NCBI RefSeq assembly: GCF_900156415.1
Contig: NZ_FTNM01000004.1
Span: 248,001 to 312,000 of the forward strand
Direction of reading: 5' to 3'
DNA: 64,000 bases
Source: Pontibacter lucknowensis
GTDB taxonomy: Bacteria > Bacteroidota > Bacteroidia > Cytophagales > Hymenobacteraceae
The position numbers were made by a program, and so were the translations under genes. How positions within the stretch are numbered: the first letter of the stretch is position 1; every line of letters begins with the position of its first letter. The notes beneath the pieces were generated by a model that saw only the letters and a list, made by a program, of their open reading frames with translations, searched no databases and had not been told where the DNA came from. Of this stretch, positions 45,801-54,007 are shown piece after piece.

Positions 45801-46338
45801 CGCTGGCGTCGGTGGCAGTTACGGTAATGGTGTACAGGCCAGGAGCTGTGTAGGTATGGCTGGTTCTCTCAAAGTCAGCGCCAAGGGTACTGCTCTTGCC
45901 ATCGCCCCAACTGATGGTATAGCCCGTGTTAGATGCAGCCGTGGTAGAGGCATTCTCCACCTCCAGCTTGAATGAGTTCGCGCTGCCGGTGTAGCTGCAA
46001 TAAGTGAAGTCATAAAGCGGGTCTTTGATTGTGGCATCCGGACGGTCGCTTACCCGGGTAGGGGCAGAGGTGGCTGTGCAGCCCTCCTCGTTGGTGGTGG
46101 TAACGGTATAGGTGCCTGCCGTTGTAACGGTAATGCTCTGAGTGGTAGCGCCGTTTGACCATTTGTAACTAGCTGCCTGTGTGGCAGTAAGAGTCGTTTC
46201 GCCTTCAGCACATAGTGAGGGAGAGCCCGAAATAGTTATAATAGGAGTGCAACTTTGTGCTACGGTTTTTGTACCAAAACACAGCACATAAAGCAGGGTG
46301 AGCACAACAAACGTGAGGCTCTTTTGTACCGGTTGCAT
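39802..46338 (-). CDS. Giant T9SS type-B surface protein with PKD and tandem Ig-like repeats
   Basis: The 2178-residue protein starts with a signal peptide (LTFVVLTLLYVLCFGTKTVAQ). An SCTPIITISG..Ig-like segment and a series of PKD domains follow (about 100-670; GDGKSS, HTYTAPGLYTITV, FDKSGTYTVSL, FTEPGTYEVKV). From about 815 to 1930 lie eleven related repeats of about 93 residues (ICAGxxPxxLxGxxPTGGxGxYTYxWE, then TTWFRRxVxSG). The C-terminus is the gliding-motility-associated CHU_C/type-B sorting domain (YVPNTFTPNHDGVNDVWEI, QVFNQWGNVVF, WDGRQNGKELPIATYYY). It should be exported and tethered at the cell surface as an adhesin or gliding factor, with the PorP/SprF protein encoded next. Confidence 0.93.
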   Translation of the reverse strand: MQPVQKSLTFVVLTLLYVLCFGTKTVAQSCTPIITISGSPSLCAEGETTLTATQAASYKWSNGATTQSITVTTAGTYTVTTTNEEGCTATSAPTRVSDRPDATIKDPLYDFTYCSYTGSANSFKLEVENASTTAASNTGYTISWGDGKSSTLGADFERTSHTYTAPGLYTITVTATDASGCEGTFTEKLFIGSNPGLGITSDGNNIDCAPVSYGFRITGVEGNSPHTVYTFQFDDGTAPYVFKHNELPADRILRHEFLESSKDKPNGFTLTGTAINQCNKSIATFTGIRISKGPIADFAIGNVCLNEPVRFQDKTKNGYDASARNDRYRVKWEIFPETGWKFSSGNGTTLSPNVVFNELGEYMVRLTAYPLDPNSTCLPTVMEQMIVVNDVPKAAFDLKPDGGVCAPSIFRAQNNSTGADLKYTWTVSAQEGWSFAEGTNANSVNPVFSFDKSGTYTVSLLASSFCSAVSTQETNITVIHKPLVSLPEAQTYCGPQTIAFTENNAAHQPVYDAQSGTISAYRWEVSGPGQVAYEGDTHAGSAYPTMRFTEPGTYEVKVTASNECGDSETAKQQITIDAIPVLELSAPKEFVCLNSGIMQLQASHQGGKWSGSDYVSADGQFNPAAVGAYTLIYTYRAGVCEVAENITVTVNDLPAAPSIQSVATLCPGSPALLQVLQAEGSVQWYDQPTGGNLLHEGNTYQTTALDKTTTFYAQTTVEGGCSSVRTPIKVDVYPATPVPVVAPVTLCGAGSSATLVAEGNAGAYEWFADAAATQPLEASRSFTAQNLPEGTTTFYVRGVTNGCYSPVVAATVTILPALDRNTLTEVAVICAGQSPALLTGSAPIGGNGIYTYRWEASVTGADTGFEIINGATAATYQAGTLNRTTWFRRTVLSAGCSHTSAPVAVTVTPVIDQNSVTAIAPICEDTEAPVLMGSEPTGGTGSYTYTWEFSTTGASNSFKAASGNNREQQYNPGALNTTTWFRRKVSSGTCQVHVSAAVKVTVVKPITMNFVSVQQSTICSGSTPSVIIGSMPQGGTDQKTYRWEMRSENGSFEPALGTNTGLNYTPQIKDKTMWYRRVVAGGPCGESVSNEIQILVQPAIEKNTIQIAGQPVICEGTSAATLTGAQPTGGNGSYTYRWLQNTTGPNTTFSPAPGNNTGQHYTSPATLTQTTWYIREVVSGECISNSDVVEVTVVGLPAAPAVAPVTVCEGSTATLTVNSHTTNTFRWYASASAQNHLSEGYSFETGVLQETTTFFVEAVNVNGCGSSERRPVTVTVNKRIDNNSLTASSAPICAGQRPNTLTGTTPTGGNGNYTYQWEASVTGAEAGFSPIAGATGASFQPEALEKTTWFRRVVLSGPCEAHTSSAVKVDVLPAISNNIITVEKRTICAGDVLQQLKGTVPTGGNGSYTYLWESSRDGQYFAAAAGTNNQPNYQAPAPLTERMWYRRVVYSAPCQQSVSAVLEIVVQPVISNNTITTQSHAVCAGDTPGELKGTRPTGGNEQPVYLWESRTEGTEFAPAAGNNTGMNYQPGQLTETTWFRRKVVAGECFNTSAEVRILVNAVIANNTISADQVICTGTAPAKLTGSQPTGGTGSYTFYWEAAGTDGVFRKVNSSASADLTVGILTSTTSFRRVVESGPCQQVSNVVTITVSPVISNNTIGLNQSIFRGQTPAPLSGTNPSGGAGAGTYTYLWESSHSQQGGYQPAAGINNGRHYTPGTLHESTWFRRRVSSVGCETTSDPVLIEVHKGVTNNNIYSDQVICAGNKPATLSGSVPVGGDGDFLYLWLASTKGAKTGFMTATGQSTGKDYSPAALTQSTWFRRVVLSGPTPDTSAAVFISVRPPMANNRISTSQTICYGTAPSLLVGTLPTGGSGNYNYSWESSTSGPDNGYTTAAGSNNGKDFQSAVLTQTTWFRRVVTSESCERLVSEVIKVTVTPLPDMPVASGQTICHSTKTTLAATGKGGRLEWFNQAKGGNPIHVGGSFTTPVLTSTTTYYVQEVASSCASERRAVTVTVPAPSANAGMDQTLMLGRTVQLQASGGETYSWSPAEGLNNPNIANPYAKPEKTTTYAVTVTNEAGCVSTDEVTITVQQLVYVPNTFTPNHDGVNDVWEILNIEQYPNCKVQVFNQWGNVVFSSQGYKLPWDGRQNGKELPIATYYYLIQLDNQEKPLSGSVTIVK
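40540..43900 (-). repeat. Eleven tandem Ig-like repeat units within the giant surface protein
   Basis: Units of about 280 bp share ICAG..P..L.G..PTGG.G.YTY.WE and TTWFRR..V. Four units (about 42780-43900) are split from seven units (about 40540-42525) by one differing Ig-like module. The YTY codons (TAT ACC TAT) generate many AGGTATAG copies here. Confidence 0.85.
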
Positions 46339-47329
46339 AAAGGGTTCAGTATAAGTTTGCTATAGATAAATGCTTTTTTATAAAAATGGCTATGGCCGGA
46401 AAATTCAATTCAGCTACGCATTGTGTTTTGAGAGAAAAAGAGAGGTATTGTTAACCCTTCCCTATGTCTGTCAACTAGTTAATGAGGTATCAGAAAAATG
46501 AATTCTGAGCTCAATAAATATTTATCACCTTAGGCTGAACATTTTCATGGTCTGTCCGTATTGTGCAAAATGTTTTTTGAAGAGACTTGGTTCAAATAAT
46601 TGTAAATTTTTTATGAATCAAGATTTAAGGCACATCCAGATAAATAGCATTCTATAAAATGCTCCTATCCTGAATTAACGCAAGCTTTAGTTGTTTTCCC
46701 ATTTCAAGGCATCTGGCGTGAGTGTTGGCGAGATGGTAATGCGTGGTGTTGTATTATTCTTATATGGTATTAAACAGCGAGTGAGGGTGGATAAATAATA
46801 TAATCTAGTAAGCGCTTGAGTAAAAGTTTTTGTTTTTGGTAGAGAAGTTTAAAAAATGATCCTTTTTAGAGTAAGCGAATAAATGTTAATTATTTTTTTA
46901 ATAAAAAATTCAAGCTCCTAAGTGAAACCTTTTAAGGAATAGCAGTCTTAAAACGGGTGATTTATTGAAATAATTATATAATAAAGATTAAAGGTATAAT
47001 TTTAACTTATGCTTATTCAATAATATAAATATGCTAATATTAGCGATTTAAATTTTGTTGATGTTTTAGCGATAAATTAATAAACCTTAATATAAATGCA
47101 GTCGTATTTCAGTCTAAATTCTGGTTGTTAATTGTGAGCCTTTAAAAAGTGGGCAAGCAAGTATCTCATAAGCAGAATATAAATTATAAGCTAAAGTGAA
47201 TACAGGCATTAAGGTTGTCATGGGTCCCGGAGCAACGAGGGGATTGACAAAGTGATTGAAGACGAGAGGCGTGGGAAAGTCAATTAAGGTAAAAAGGGAA
47301 TTATGATTCAATAAGTACAATTTCAGGTT
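46339..47329. other. Long AT-rich intergenic region upstream of the polysaccharide locus
   Basis: About 990 bp that is clearly more AT-rich than its surroundings. I see no convincing gene, terminator or Bacteroidota promoter with correct spacing. One AGGTATAA copy is present near 46991. Near 47200-47277 a short GC-richer patch translates into protein-like pieces in two frames (KVVMGPGATRGLTK and DKVIEDERRGKVN) and may be a gene remnant. It should contain the promoter of the priming transferase gene. Confidence 0.5.
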
Positions 47330-48724
47330 ATGCACAAATACAGACACTATAATAGTTTTAATAGAATACTCTTATTAATACTAGACATTACATTGATAGC
47401 TTTCGCGTTTAAGCTGTCAAACCTTTTCAGATACGGTGATTTAGAACTCACACACCAGTACAGTATCTTCTTTGTACTGTTTGCGCTCGTGTGGTGGATC
47501 GTTTCCGGGTTCAAGAATTTTGTTTTCCGGGTCGATGGTTTCATTCCGGTAGGCAGAAGGACTGGTGACATGCTGAATGCATTTGCGATACACGCCGTCA
47601 TATTGGCCAGCTGTATCGTAATATTCAACCTAGAGCATCTGTCCCGCCTGTTGCTCTTGTATACTTACCTGTTCACTGCGTTGCTGATCGGTCTGAGCCG
47701 TGTGGTGCTTTTCCTGGCACAGCGCTATTTCTCTAAATCGGATATGGCCTATAGCCGCTACGTGATTGTAGGTATGGGGCCAGCGGCGATCAACCTGCAC
47801 CAGACTTTCAGCAGTGACGAGGCACCGGGTCGTAAGTTCATGGGCTTCTTCACTGATAAGGCCGACGAACTGAGCAAGCATAGCAGCATGGTGAAGGGCA
47901 ATGTGTCTGACCTTCAGGAATTTTGCCTTCAGAACAACATTGACGAGGTGTACTATACCTTGCCAGTAAACGATAAGGAACACATCGACGAGCTGACTGA
48001 GTTTGCTGACGAGAACTTCATCTACTTCCGCATCGTGCCTGATTTCAGCGCCATTGTGCAGCGTGAAGTGAATATGTACTTCTACCAGAACATCCCGATG
48101 ATCAGTGTGCGCAAAGAGCCGCTCGAGCAGGTAACTAACCGAGTGATCAAGCGTGCTTTTGATATCGCCTTCTCTCTGGGTGTGATCCTGTTCCTGTTCC
48201 CGATCGTGATGCCGATCATCGCATTGGCCATCAAGATCAGTTCTCCTGGTCCGATCTTCTTTAAGCAGCTGCGTCCGGGTAAAAAGAACCGCCTGTTTGT
48301 GTGCTACAAGTTCAGAACGATGCGTGTAAACAACAGCACGGAGCTACAGGCTACTAAGAATGACCCACGTATCACAAGAGTAGGTGCCTTCCTGCGCAAA
48401 ACTAACCTGGACGAACTGCCACAGTTTTTCAATGTGCTGCTCGGCGACATGTCGGTAGTAGGACCACGCCCGAACCTGGTGTCGCAGCTGGACCACTACT
48501 CTAAAGTGATCAACAAGTACAAAATGCGCCACTTCGTAACACCAGGCATTACAGGCTATGCTCAGGTGAGTGGTTACAGAGGCGAGACCAAGGAAGTGCA
48601 CCTGATGGAGAAGCGTGTGGAGTACGATGTGAAGTACATGGAAAACTGGAGCTTCATGATGGACATGAAAATCATCTTCCTGACTGTGTGGAATATGGTG
48701 AAAGGCGAGAAAAATGCATACTAA
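47330..48724 (+). CDS. Polyprenyl-phosphate hexose-1-phosphate transferase (WcaJ/priming sugar transferase)
   Basis: The 464-residue protein has four N-terminal membrane helices (about 12-125), a CoA-binding-like or nucleotide-fold linker ([20 protein letters not shown], about 140-240), and the bacterial sugar transferase domain (about 270-464) with [69 protein letters not shown] and the late [16 protein letters not shown]. It loads the first sugar phosphate onto undecaprenyl phosphate and so starts repeat-unit synthesis. It overlaps the next gene by 11 bp. Confidence 0.93.
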   Translation: MHKYRHYNSFNRILLLILDITLIAFAFKLSNLFRYGDLELTHQYSIFFVLFALVWWIVSGFKNFVFRVDGFIPVGRRTGDMLNAFAIHAVILASCIVIFNLEHLSRLLLLYTYLFTALLIGLSRVVLFLAQRYFSKSDMAYSRYVIVGMGPAAINLHQTFSSDEAPGRKFMGFFTDKADELSKHSSMVKGNVSDLQEFCLQNNIDEVYYTLPVNDKEHIDELTEFADENFIYFRIVPDFSAIVQREVNMYFYQNIPMISVRKEPLEQVTNRVIKRAFDIAFSLGVILFLFPIVMPIIALAIKISSPGPIFFKQLRPGKKNRLFVCYKFRTMRVNNSTELQATKNDPRITRVGAFLRKTNLDELPQFFNVLLGDMSVVGPRPNLVSQLDHYSKVINKYKMRHFVTPGITGYAQVSGYRGETKEVHLMEKRVEYDVKYMENWSFMMDMKIIFLTVWNMVKGEKNAY

Positions 48725-49550
48725 CGAAATGACTGAGACAAACACCCTGCACAAAGCAGCTGCACCCTTACAGCAAAAGCGCCGCCTCCTGAACTCCTAT
48801 ATCACCACGGGTCGCTTCGACGAGTTTGTGGAGCAGGTTTTCTGGATGACCGAGAACAGAGAGTCGTCTTATGTATGCTTCGCCAATGTGCACATGCTCG
48901 TTGAAGCATACCAGGACCCGAACTTCAATAAAATACTAAATGAAGCAGACGTTGCCTCACCTGATGGCGGCCCGCTCTCAAAACTGATGAAACTGAAGTA
49001 CGGCTACAAGCAGGACCGCGTGCCAGGCATGGACCTGATGCCGCGCCTGATCGAGGAAGCCGCTGCCAGAGGCAAGTCGGTCTTCTTCTACGGCTCCACT
49101 GACGATGTACTCGAAGCTGTGGTGGCTACTGCAAAATCAAAACATCCGAACGTCAGGATAGTAGGCTATTACTCACCACCCTTCCGTCAGCTTACTAAAG
49201 AGGAAGATCAGTCGATTGTGGACATGATCAACGACTCTGGTGCTGACCTGGTGTTTGTAGCACTGGGTTGCCCGAAGCAGGAGCGTTGGATGGCCGAGCA
49301 CAAGGGCCGCGTGAAGGCCTGTATGCTGGGTGTTGGACAAGCTTATATGACGTACGCGGGACTGGAGAAGCGCCTGCCAAAATGGGCGCGAGACCTGTCC
49401 CTGGAGTGGACGTACCGGCTGTACCAGGAGCCCAAGCGGCTTTGGAAACGCTACCTAGTTACCAACAGCACCTTCGTATACCTGACGCTAAAAGACATGC
49501 TCTGGCCCAGGGATAGACATAATAAAGCTACTGCCGTAACGGTGGGTTAG
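48714..49550 (+). CDS. WecG/TagA/CpsF-family glycosyltransferase (GT26)
   Basis: The 278-residue protein shows the GT26 pattern: SSYVCFANVHMLVEAYQDPNFNKILNEADVASPDGGPLSKL, GMDLMPRLIEEAAARGKSVFFYGST, NDSGADLVFVALGCPKQERWMAEH and GVGQAYMTYAG. GT26 enzymes add N-acetylmannosamine(uronic acid) or related sugars to the primed lipid carrier. The overlap with the priming transferase gene shows translational coupling and a second step in the same assembly line. Membrane-associated but without true transmembrane helices. A terminator follows at 49556-49603. Confidence 0.92.
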   Translation: MHTNEMTETNTLHKAAAPLQQKRRLLNSYITTGRFDEFVEQVFWMTENRESSYVCFANVHMLVEAYQDPNFNKILNEADVASPDGGPLSKLMKLKYGYKQDRVPGMDLMPRLIEEAAARGKSVFFYGSTDDVLEAVVATAKSKHPNVRIVGYYSPPFRQLTKEEDQSIVDMINDSGADLVFVALGCPKQERWMAEHKGRVKACMLGVGQAYMTYAGLEKRLPKWARDLSLEWTYRLYQEPKRLWKRYLVTNSTFVYLTLKDMLWPRDRHNKATAVTVG

Positions 49551-49555
49551 CAAGA

Positions 49556-49603
49556 CCAAAAATGCGCTGCGTAGGTATAGCACCACCTCAGCGCATTTTT
49601 TTC
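49556..49603 (+). terminator. Terminator after WecG-type gene
   Basis: aaaaatgcgctg (49558-49569) pairs with cagcgcattttt (49589-49600) and a T-run follows. The loop carries an AGGTATAG copy (49573-49580). Confidence 0.85.
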
Positions 49604-49848
49604 ATCAGTTCCCTAAAAGCTTTTTGCAAGCGTTTCTAAAAAGCTACTTAATAGGCTCAACTTATCAGCCAAATGCAGGTATAAGGACTAGTAATTGCAG
49701 TGCCGTTATGTTATAACACGCGAAGTTCTGATACTTAAGAACATAGCTGCCTGCGATCATAAATTCCGCAATATCATAATCAAAATATAGTAATTGTCGT
49801 ATAGAAGACAGATTTGAAAAGAAGTTCACCCCAAACCCTTAGAAATTA

Positions 49849-50649
49849 ATGAAAGCTGTAATACTGGCAGGCGGATATGGAACCCGCATCAGTGAGGAGA
49901 GTGGTATCAGGCCGAAACCAATGGTGGAAATCGGCGGAAAACCTATCCTCTGGCATATCATGAAAATATACTCTGCCCATGGAATCAATGATTTTGTGAT
50001 TTGCTGCGGCTACAAAGGTCACATGATCAAAGAGTATTTCGCCAACTACTTTTTACATAACTCAGACGTAACCTTCGATATGAGCACCAACAGCATGAAG
50101 GTGCACCAGAACAACACGGAATCATGGAAAGTGACGTTGGTTGACACAGGCGAAGGTACGCTGACAGGCGGACGATTGAAGCGTGTGCGCGACTACATCG
50201 GTGATGAAACGTTCTGCCTGACCTATGGCGACGGTGTGAGCGATATCGACATTAGCGCTGCGATTGAGTTTCATAAGCAGCAGGGCACCAAGGCCACGCT
50301 TACCGCTGTGCAGCAGCCAGGCCGATTTGGCGTTTTCACGCTTTCCGGAGAGGATACCCATGTGCGTCATTTCCAGGAAAAACCGGAAGGGGGCGAACAG
50401 CCCTGGATCAATGGAGGTTTCTTTGTGCTGGAACCATCCGTGATTGACTACATTGACGGTGACCACACCACCTGGGAGCGCGAACCAATGGAACGACTGG
50501 CCCGAGAAGGGGAGATGGCTGCTTTTAAACACACAGGCTTCTGGCAGCCAATGGATACGCTTCGTGACAAGAACTATCTGGAAGAGCTGATCCAGCAAGG
50601 CAAAGCTCCCTGGTACAAAGTGATTCAAAACCAACCTGTAAATGCCTAA
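49849..50649 (+). CDS. rfbF: Glucose-1-phosphate cytidylyltransferase
   Basis: The 266-residue nucleotidyltransferase begins with [22 protein letters not shown], the metal/NTP binding loop, and carries the RfbF-specific features [21 protein letters not shown], the long [13 protein letters not shown] insertion and [11 protein letters not shown]. It makes CDP-glucose from CTP and glucose 1-phosphate, the entry of the CDP-3,6-dideoxyhexose type pathways. It is followed by the dehydratase gene, as in other O-antigen loci. Confidence 0.95.
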   Translation: MKAVILAGGYGTRISEESGIRPKPMVEIGGKPILWHIMKIYSAHGINDFVICCGYKGHMIKEYFANYFLHNSDVTFDMSTNSMKVHQNNTESWKVTLVDTGEGTLTGGRLKRVRDYIGDETFCLTYGDGVSDIDISAAIEFHKQQGTKATLTAVQQPGRFGVFTLSGEDTHVRHFQEKPEGGEQPWINGGFFVLEPSVIDYIDGDHTTWEREPMERLAREGEMAAFKHTGFWQPMDTLRDKNYLEELIQQGKAPWYKVIQNQPVNA

Positions 50650-50728
50650 AGGGCGAAGGGTATAGCATATTGTTTGGCAACTGCGTATAACATATCCTAT
50701 ACCTGACCTTTTAGCGAAATATAAGCTG

Positions 50729-51835
50729 ATGAAGAGAGAATTTCTGCAGCAGACCTATCAAAACAAAAAAGTATTTCTGACTGGCCATACCGGCTTCAAA
50801 GGTTCCTGGATGTTGCAAATGCTGCACTCCCTGGGAGCTGAGGTAATGGGCTACGCCCTTGCACCCGAAACTGAAGAGGACCTGTATCACCTCATCGACG
50901 GCGACAGTCTGTGTGAATCCATTATCGATGATATTCGCAACAAGGAAGCCGTGGAGGAAGCAGTACTGCGTTTCCAGCCTGACTTTATCTTCCACCTGGC
51001 AGCGCAGCCTTTGGTGCGTTTATCGTACGAGTTACCGTCCGAGACCTTCGCTGTGAATGCCGTGGGTACAGCCCATGTGCTGGATGCGGTACGCAGGCTC
51101 GAGAAGCCTTGCTCGGTGGTGCTGATCACGACGGATAAGGTATACGAGAACAAGGAATGGGTATACCCATACCGTGAAACGGACCAACTGGGCGGCTACG
51201 ATCCTTACAGTGCCAGCAAGGCCTGTGCGGAGCTGGTGATCTCGTCCTATACCCGTTCGTTCTTTCATCCGGAGGCTCTTGACCAACATCAGAAAGCAAT
51301 CGCCAGCACCCGTGCCGGTAACGTGATCGGGGGCGGTGACTGGGCCAAGGACCGTATTATACCGGACATTGTGCGTGCTCTGCGAGTAGGGGAACCGGTA
51401 ACGGTGCGCAACCCGAATGCGGTGCGTCCGTGGCAGCACGTGCTGGAGCCACTGGGTGGTTACCTCTTGCTGGGCGCAAAAATGGCGCAAGACCCTAAAG
51501 CCTTTGGCGGTGCCTGGAACTTTGGTCCGCAGGCCGGCGACAACAGCCCGGTGGAGGACCTGGTGCAGAAAGCCCTGCAGGTATGGGGTTCGGGCAGCTA
51601 CGACAAGCCGGAACTCAAGAACCAGCCGCACGAAGCCGGTTTGCTCAAGCTCGACATCAGCAAGGCGTTGGTAGAACTGGGTTGGACGCCAAAGTACAAC
51701 TCGGCGCAGGCCATTGAGCGTACCATCGGCTGGTATAAGACGTATCACGAAGGTATAAGCAACATTAGAGAATTTACGATGGGGCAGATCGCGGAATATC
51801 TGGGAGAAGAACAGCCTGCATACCTGCCATCTTAA
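50729..51835 (+). CDS. rfbG: CDP-glucose 4,6-dehydratase
   Basis: The 368-residue extended SDR has TGHTGFKGSWMLQMLHSLGAEV (GxxGxxG-like cofactor site), DFIFHLAAQPLVRLSYE, TTDKVYENKEWVYPYRETDQLGGYDPYSASKACAE with the YxxxK catalytic pair, and ARAGNVIGGGDWAKDRIIPD. These are specific for RfbG. It converts CDP-glucose to CDP-4-keto-6-deoxyglucose. Start and spacing follow rfbF by 79 bp, but the gene ends at a strong hairpin, so the downstream epimerase may be separately expressed. Confidence 0.95.
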   Translation: MKREFLQQTYQNKKVFLTGHTGFKGSWMLQMLHSLGAEVMGYALAPETEEDLYHLIDGDSLCESIIDDIRNKEAVEEAVLRFQPDFIFHLAAQPLVRLSYELPSETFAVNAVGTAHVLDAVRRLEKPCSVVLITTDKVYENKEWVYPYRETDQLGGYDPYSASKACAELVISSYTRSFFHPEALDQHQKAIASTRAGNVIGGGDWAKDRIIPDIVRALRVGEPVTVRNPNAVRPWQHVLEPLGGYLLLGAKMAQDPKAFGGAWNFGPQAGDNSPVEDLVQKALQVWGSGSYDKPELKNQPHEAGLLKLDISKALVELGWTPKYNSAQAIERTIGWYKTYHEGISNIREFTMGQIAEYLGEEQPAYLPS

Positions 51836-51843
51836 TCTGAACG

Positions 51844-51880
51844 AAAAGCACCTGCAAGGCAACCCTTGCAGGTGTTTTCC
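51844..51880 (+). terminator. Terminator after rfbG
   Basis: cacctgcaagg (51849-51859) pairs with ccttgcaggtg (51864-51874) and is followed by tttt; it lies only 15 bp before the next start codon, so it may act as an attenuator between rfbG and the epimerase gene. Confidence 0.7.
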
Positions 51881-51894
51881 AATACATCAAACAC

Positions 51895-52446
51895 ATGATC
51901 TTTACAGAGACCAAACTAAAAGGCGCTTACATCATCGATATCAAGAAGCTGGAAGACGAGCGTGGCTTCTTTGGCCGGGCTTACTGCCAGAAGGAGTTTG
52001 AGCAGTACGGGCTGAACACCAACCTGGTGCAGGCCAATGTGAGTTACAACTACAAAAAAGGCACCCTGCGCGGCATGCACATGCAACTGGCCCCGCACGC
52101 CGAAACCAAGCTCGTGCGCTGCACCCGTGGTGCCATTTATGATGTGATCGTGGACCTGCGTCCTGACTCTGAGACGTATAAGCAATGGATCGGCGTGGAA
52201 CTGACTGCGGATAACTACCGCATGCTCTACGTACCGGAAGGCTTCGCACATGGCTACCTGACACTCGAGGACAACTCCGACGTAATGTACCAGGTGACGG
52301 CCTTTTATGCGGCCGGCGCAGAGCGTGGCCACCGCTGGAACGACTCGGCTTTCAGCATTCAGTGGCCGATGGAGCCCCGGATCATCTCGGAGAAGGACCA
52401 GAATCATCCTCTGCTGGAAGCCATACCGGAGCAGTCTGCTTTGTAA
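51895..52446 (+). CDS. RfbC-like dTDP/CDP-4-keto-6-deoxyhexose 3,5-epimerase family protein
   Basis: The 183-residue cupin-fold epimerase has RGFFGRAYCQKEFEQYGL, NVSYNYKKGTLRGMHMQLAPHAETKLVRCTRGAIYDVIVDLR with the catalytic His in MHM and Asp in VDLR, and YVPEGFAHGYLTLEDNSDVMYQV. It is shaped like RmlC. In a CDP-glucose cassette it may epimerise CDP-4-keto-6-deoxyglucose instead of the dTDP sugar; no rmlA, rmlB or rmlD genes are in view, which supports this inference. Confidence 0.88.
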   Translation: MIFTETKLKGAYIIDIKKLEDERGFFGRAYCQKEFEQYGLNTNLVQANVSYNYKKGTLRGMHMQLAPHAETKLVRCTRGAIYDVIVDLRPDSETYKQWIGVELTADNYRMLYVPEGFAHGYLTLEDNSDVMYQVTAFYAAGAERGHRWNDSAFSIQWPMEPRIISEKDQNHPLLEAIPEQSAL

Positions 52447-52559
52447 GTGAATTTGACAACAGGTAAAGGGTAGTGGACATTAGATTTCAGAATTATACCT
52501 GTAGCTTGTCTGAAACCGAATAAAGTCGTTTTGCAAAAGCGCATTTCAAAAGAAGAATT

Positions 52560-53906
52560 ATGATCATTATAGATACCGCATTAGCCAAACGAGAAGCCGA
52601 AGGCCGACCTGTCCGTGTAGGGATGGTGGGAGCCGGATTTATGGCCAAAGGTGTGGCCCTGCAAATTAAGAACCACGTGCCGGGAATGGAACTGGTGGCG
52701 ATCTCAAACCGAACCATCGAGCGTGCCCGTGAGACCTACAACGAGGCAGGTATAACCGATGTGGAGGAAATTAGCTCAGTTGAAGCCCTGCAGGAAAACA
52801 TCCGCAACGGCAGGTATAGCATCACCAACGACCCGATGCTGTTATGCCGTGCAGAAGGTATTGATGCTATTCTGGAGGTAACCGGTGCCGTGGAATTCGG
52901 GGCGCAGGTGGCACTGGAGGCGATCCAAAACGGCAAGCATACCATCATGATGGATGCGGAGGTCGACGGCACGGTTGGCCCGATCCTGAAGGTATACGCT
53001 GACAAGGCGGGCGTCGTATTCACCAACGTAGACGGCGACCAGCCGGGCGTGATCATGAACCTTTACCGCTACGTGAAGTCCATCGGTATGAAGCCAGTGC
53101 TCTGCGGCAACATCAAAGGCCTGCACGACCCCTACCGCAACCCGACCACGCAGGAAGGCTTCGCCAAGCGCTGGGGCCAGAACCCTGCCATGGTGACTTC
53201 TTTTGCTGATGGCACCAAAATCTCCTTCGAACAGGCTATTGTGGCAAATGGAACAGGTATGCGCGTAGCTAAAAGAGGTATGCTGGGCCCCTATGCGCCA
53301 CAGGGAGCCAACATTAGAGAGTCTGTCAATCTGTTTCCGCTGGAAGAACTTACCAACGGACCGGGCATTGTAGACTATGTGGTAGGTATAGCCGAGCCGG
53401 CGGGCGGCGTGTTTGTGCTGGCCACACAGGATAACCCAAGGCAGCAGCATTATCTCAACTACTATAAAATGGGAGAGGGGCCGCTGTATTGTTTCTATAC
53501 CCCGTACCATCTTTGCCACCTCGAAGTGCCGCTCACCATTGCCAGAGCCGTCCTTTTCAACGATGCCGCACTTACGCCGCTGGACCGTCCTTACGTAGAA
53601 GTAGTAACTGCCGCTAAAAAGGATTTGAAAGCCGGGGAGACTATCGACGGCATAGGTCATTACATGACCTATGGTCTGTGCGAAAACGCTGATGTGACCG
53701 AGCGCGAGAACCTGCTGCCAATTGGTGTGGCCGAAGGCTGCGTGCTGAAGCGTGACATCCCGAAAGACCAGGTGCTGACTTACGATGACGTAATCTTGCC
53801 GGAAGGCCGGACAATCGATAAGTTGCGGGAGGAACAACGGAAATACTTTGCCTCCGCTCTCTCTGAAACAAAGGAGCAGGAACCGAATAAAACCGCAATG
53901 GCCTAA
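52560..53906 (+). CDS. NAD(P)-dependent oxidoreductase with SAF domain (polysaccharide-locus type)
   Basis: The 448-residue protein has a Rossmann start (VRVGMVGAGFMAKGVALQI, about 20), a homoserine-dehydrogenase-like middle (AILEVTGAVEFGAQVALEAI, NGKHTIMMDAEVDGTVGPIL, VDGDQPGVIMNLYRY) and an SAF-type C-terminal domain (GCVLKRDIPKDQVLTYDDVIL). Such proteins sit in many bacterial O-antigen loci and are poorly characterised. Here it lies at the end of the CDP-sugar genes and may reduce or modify the keto sugar or the branched side chain; this is inferred only from its place. Confidence 0.85.
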   Translation: MIIIDTALAKREAEGRPVRVGMVGAGFMAKGVALQIKNHVPGMELVAISNRTIERARETYNEAGITDVEEISSVEALQENIRNGRYSITNDPMLLCRAEGIDAILEVTGAVEFGAQVALEAIQNGKHTIMMDAEVDGTVGPILKVYADKAGVVFTNVDGDQPGVIMNLYRYVKSIGMKPVLCGNIKGLHDPYRNPTTQEGFAKRWGQNPAMVTSFADGTKISFEQAIVANGTGMRVAKRGMLGPYAPQGANIRESVNLFPLEELTNGPGIVDYVVGIAEPAGGVFVLATQDNPRQQHYLNYYKMGEGPLYCFYTPYHLCHLEVPLTIARAVLFNDAALTPLDRPYVEVVTAAKKDLKAGETIDGIGHYMTYGLCENADVTERENLLPIGVAEGCVLKRDIPKDQVLTYDDVILPEGRTIDKLREEQRKYFASALSETKEQEPNKTAMA

Positions 53907-53942
53907 TCTGGCGCCGTGGCGATATAGAATAAACTCAAAGGC

Positions 53943-53985
53943 AAAATCCCGTCTCGGCCAGGTATGGCCCGGGCGGGATTTCGTA
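53943..53985 (+). terminator. Terminator after oxidoreductase gene
   Basis: aaatcccg (53944-53951) pairs with cgggattt (53974-53981), with an inner ggcc/ggcc hairpin; a T-containing tail follows. Confidence 0.65.
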
Positions 53986-54007
53986 TGCCTGACAACTTAC
54001 TTGCACA

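Noticed and set aside
47114..47347. 77-codon minus-strand frame upstream of the priming transferase
   Set aside because: It overlaps the start of the transferase, has no domain, signal peptide or promoter, and is antisense to the short patch with remnant-like peptides. I could not support it as a gene.
52842..53837. 331-codon minus-strand frame over the SAF oxidoreductase
   Set aside because: Antisense shadow of a gene with Rossmann and SAF motifs.
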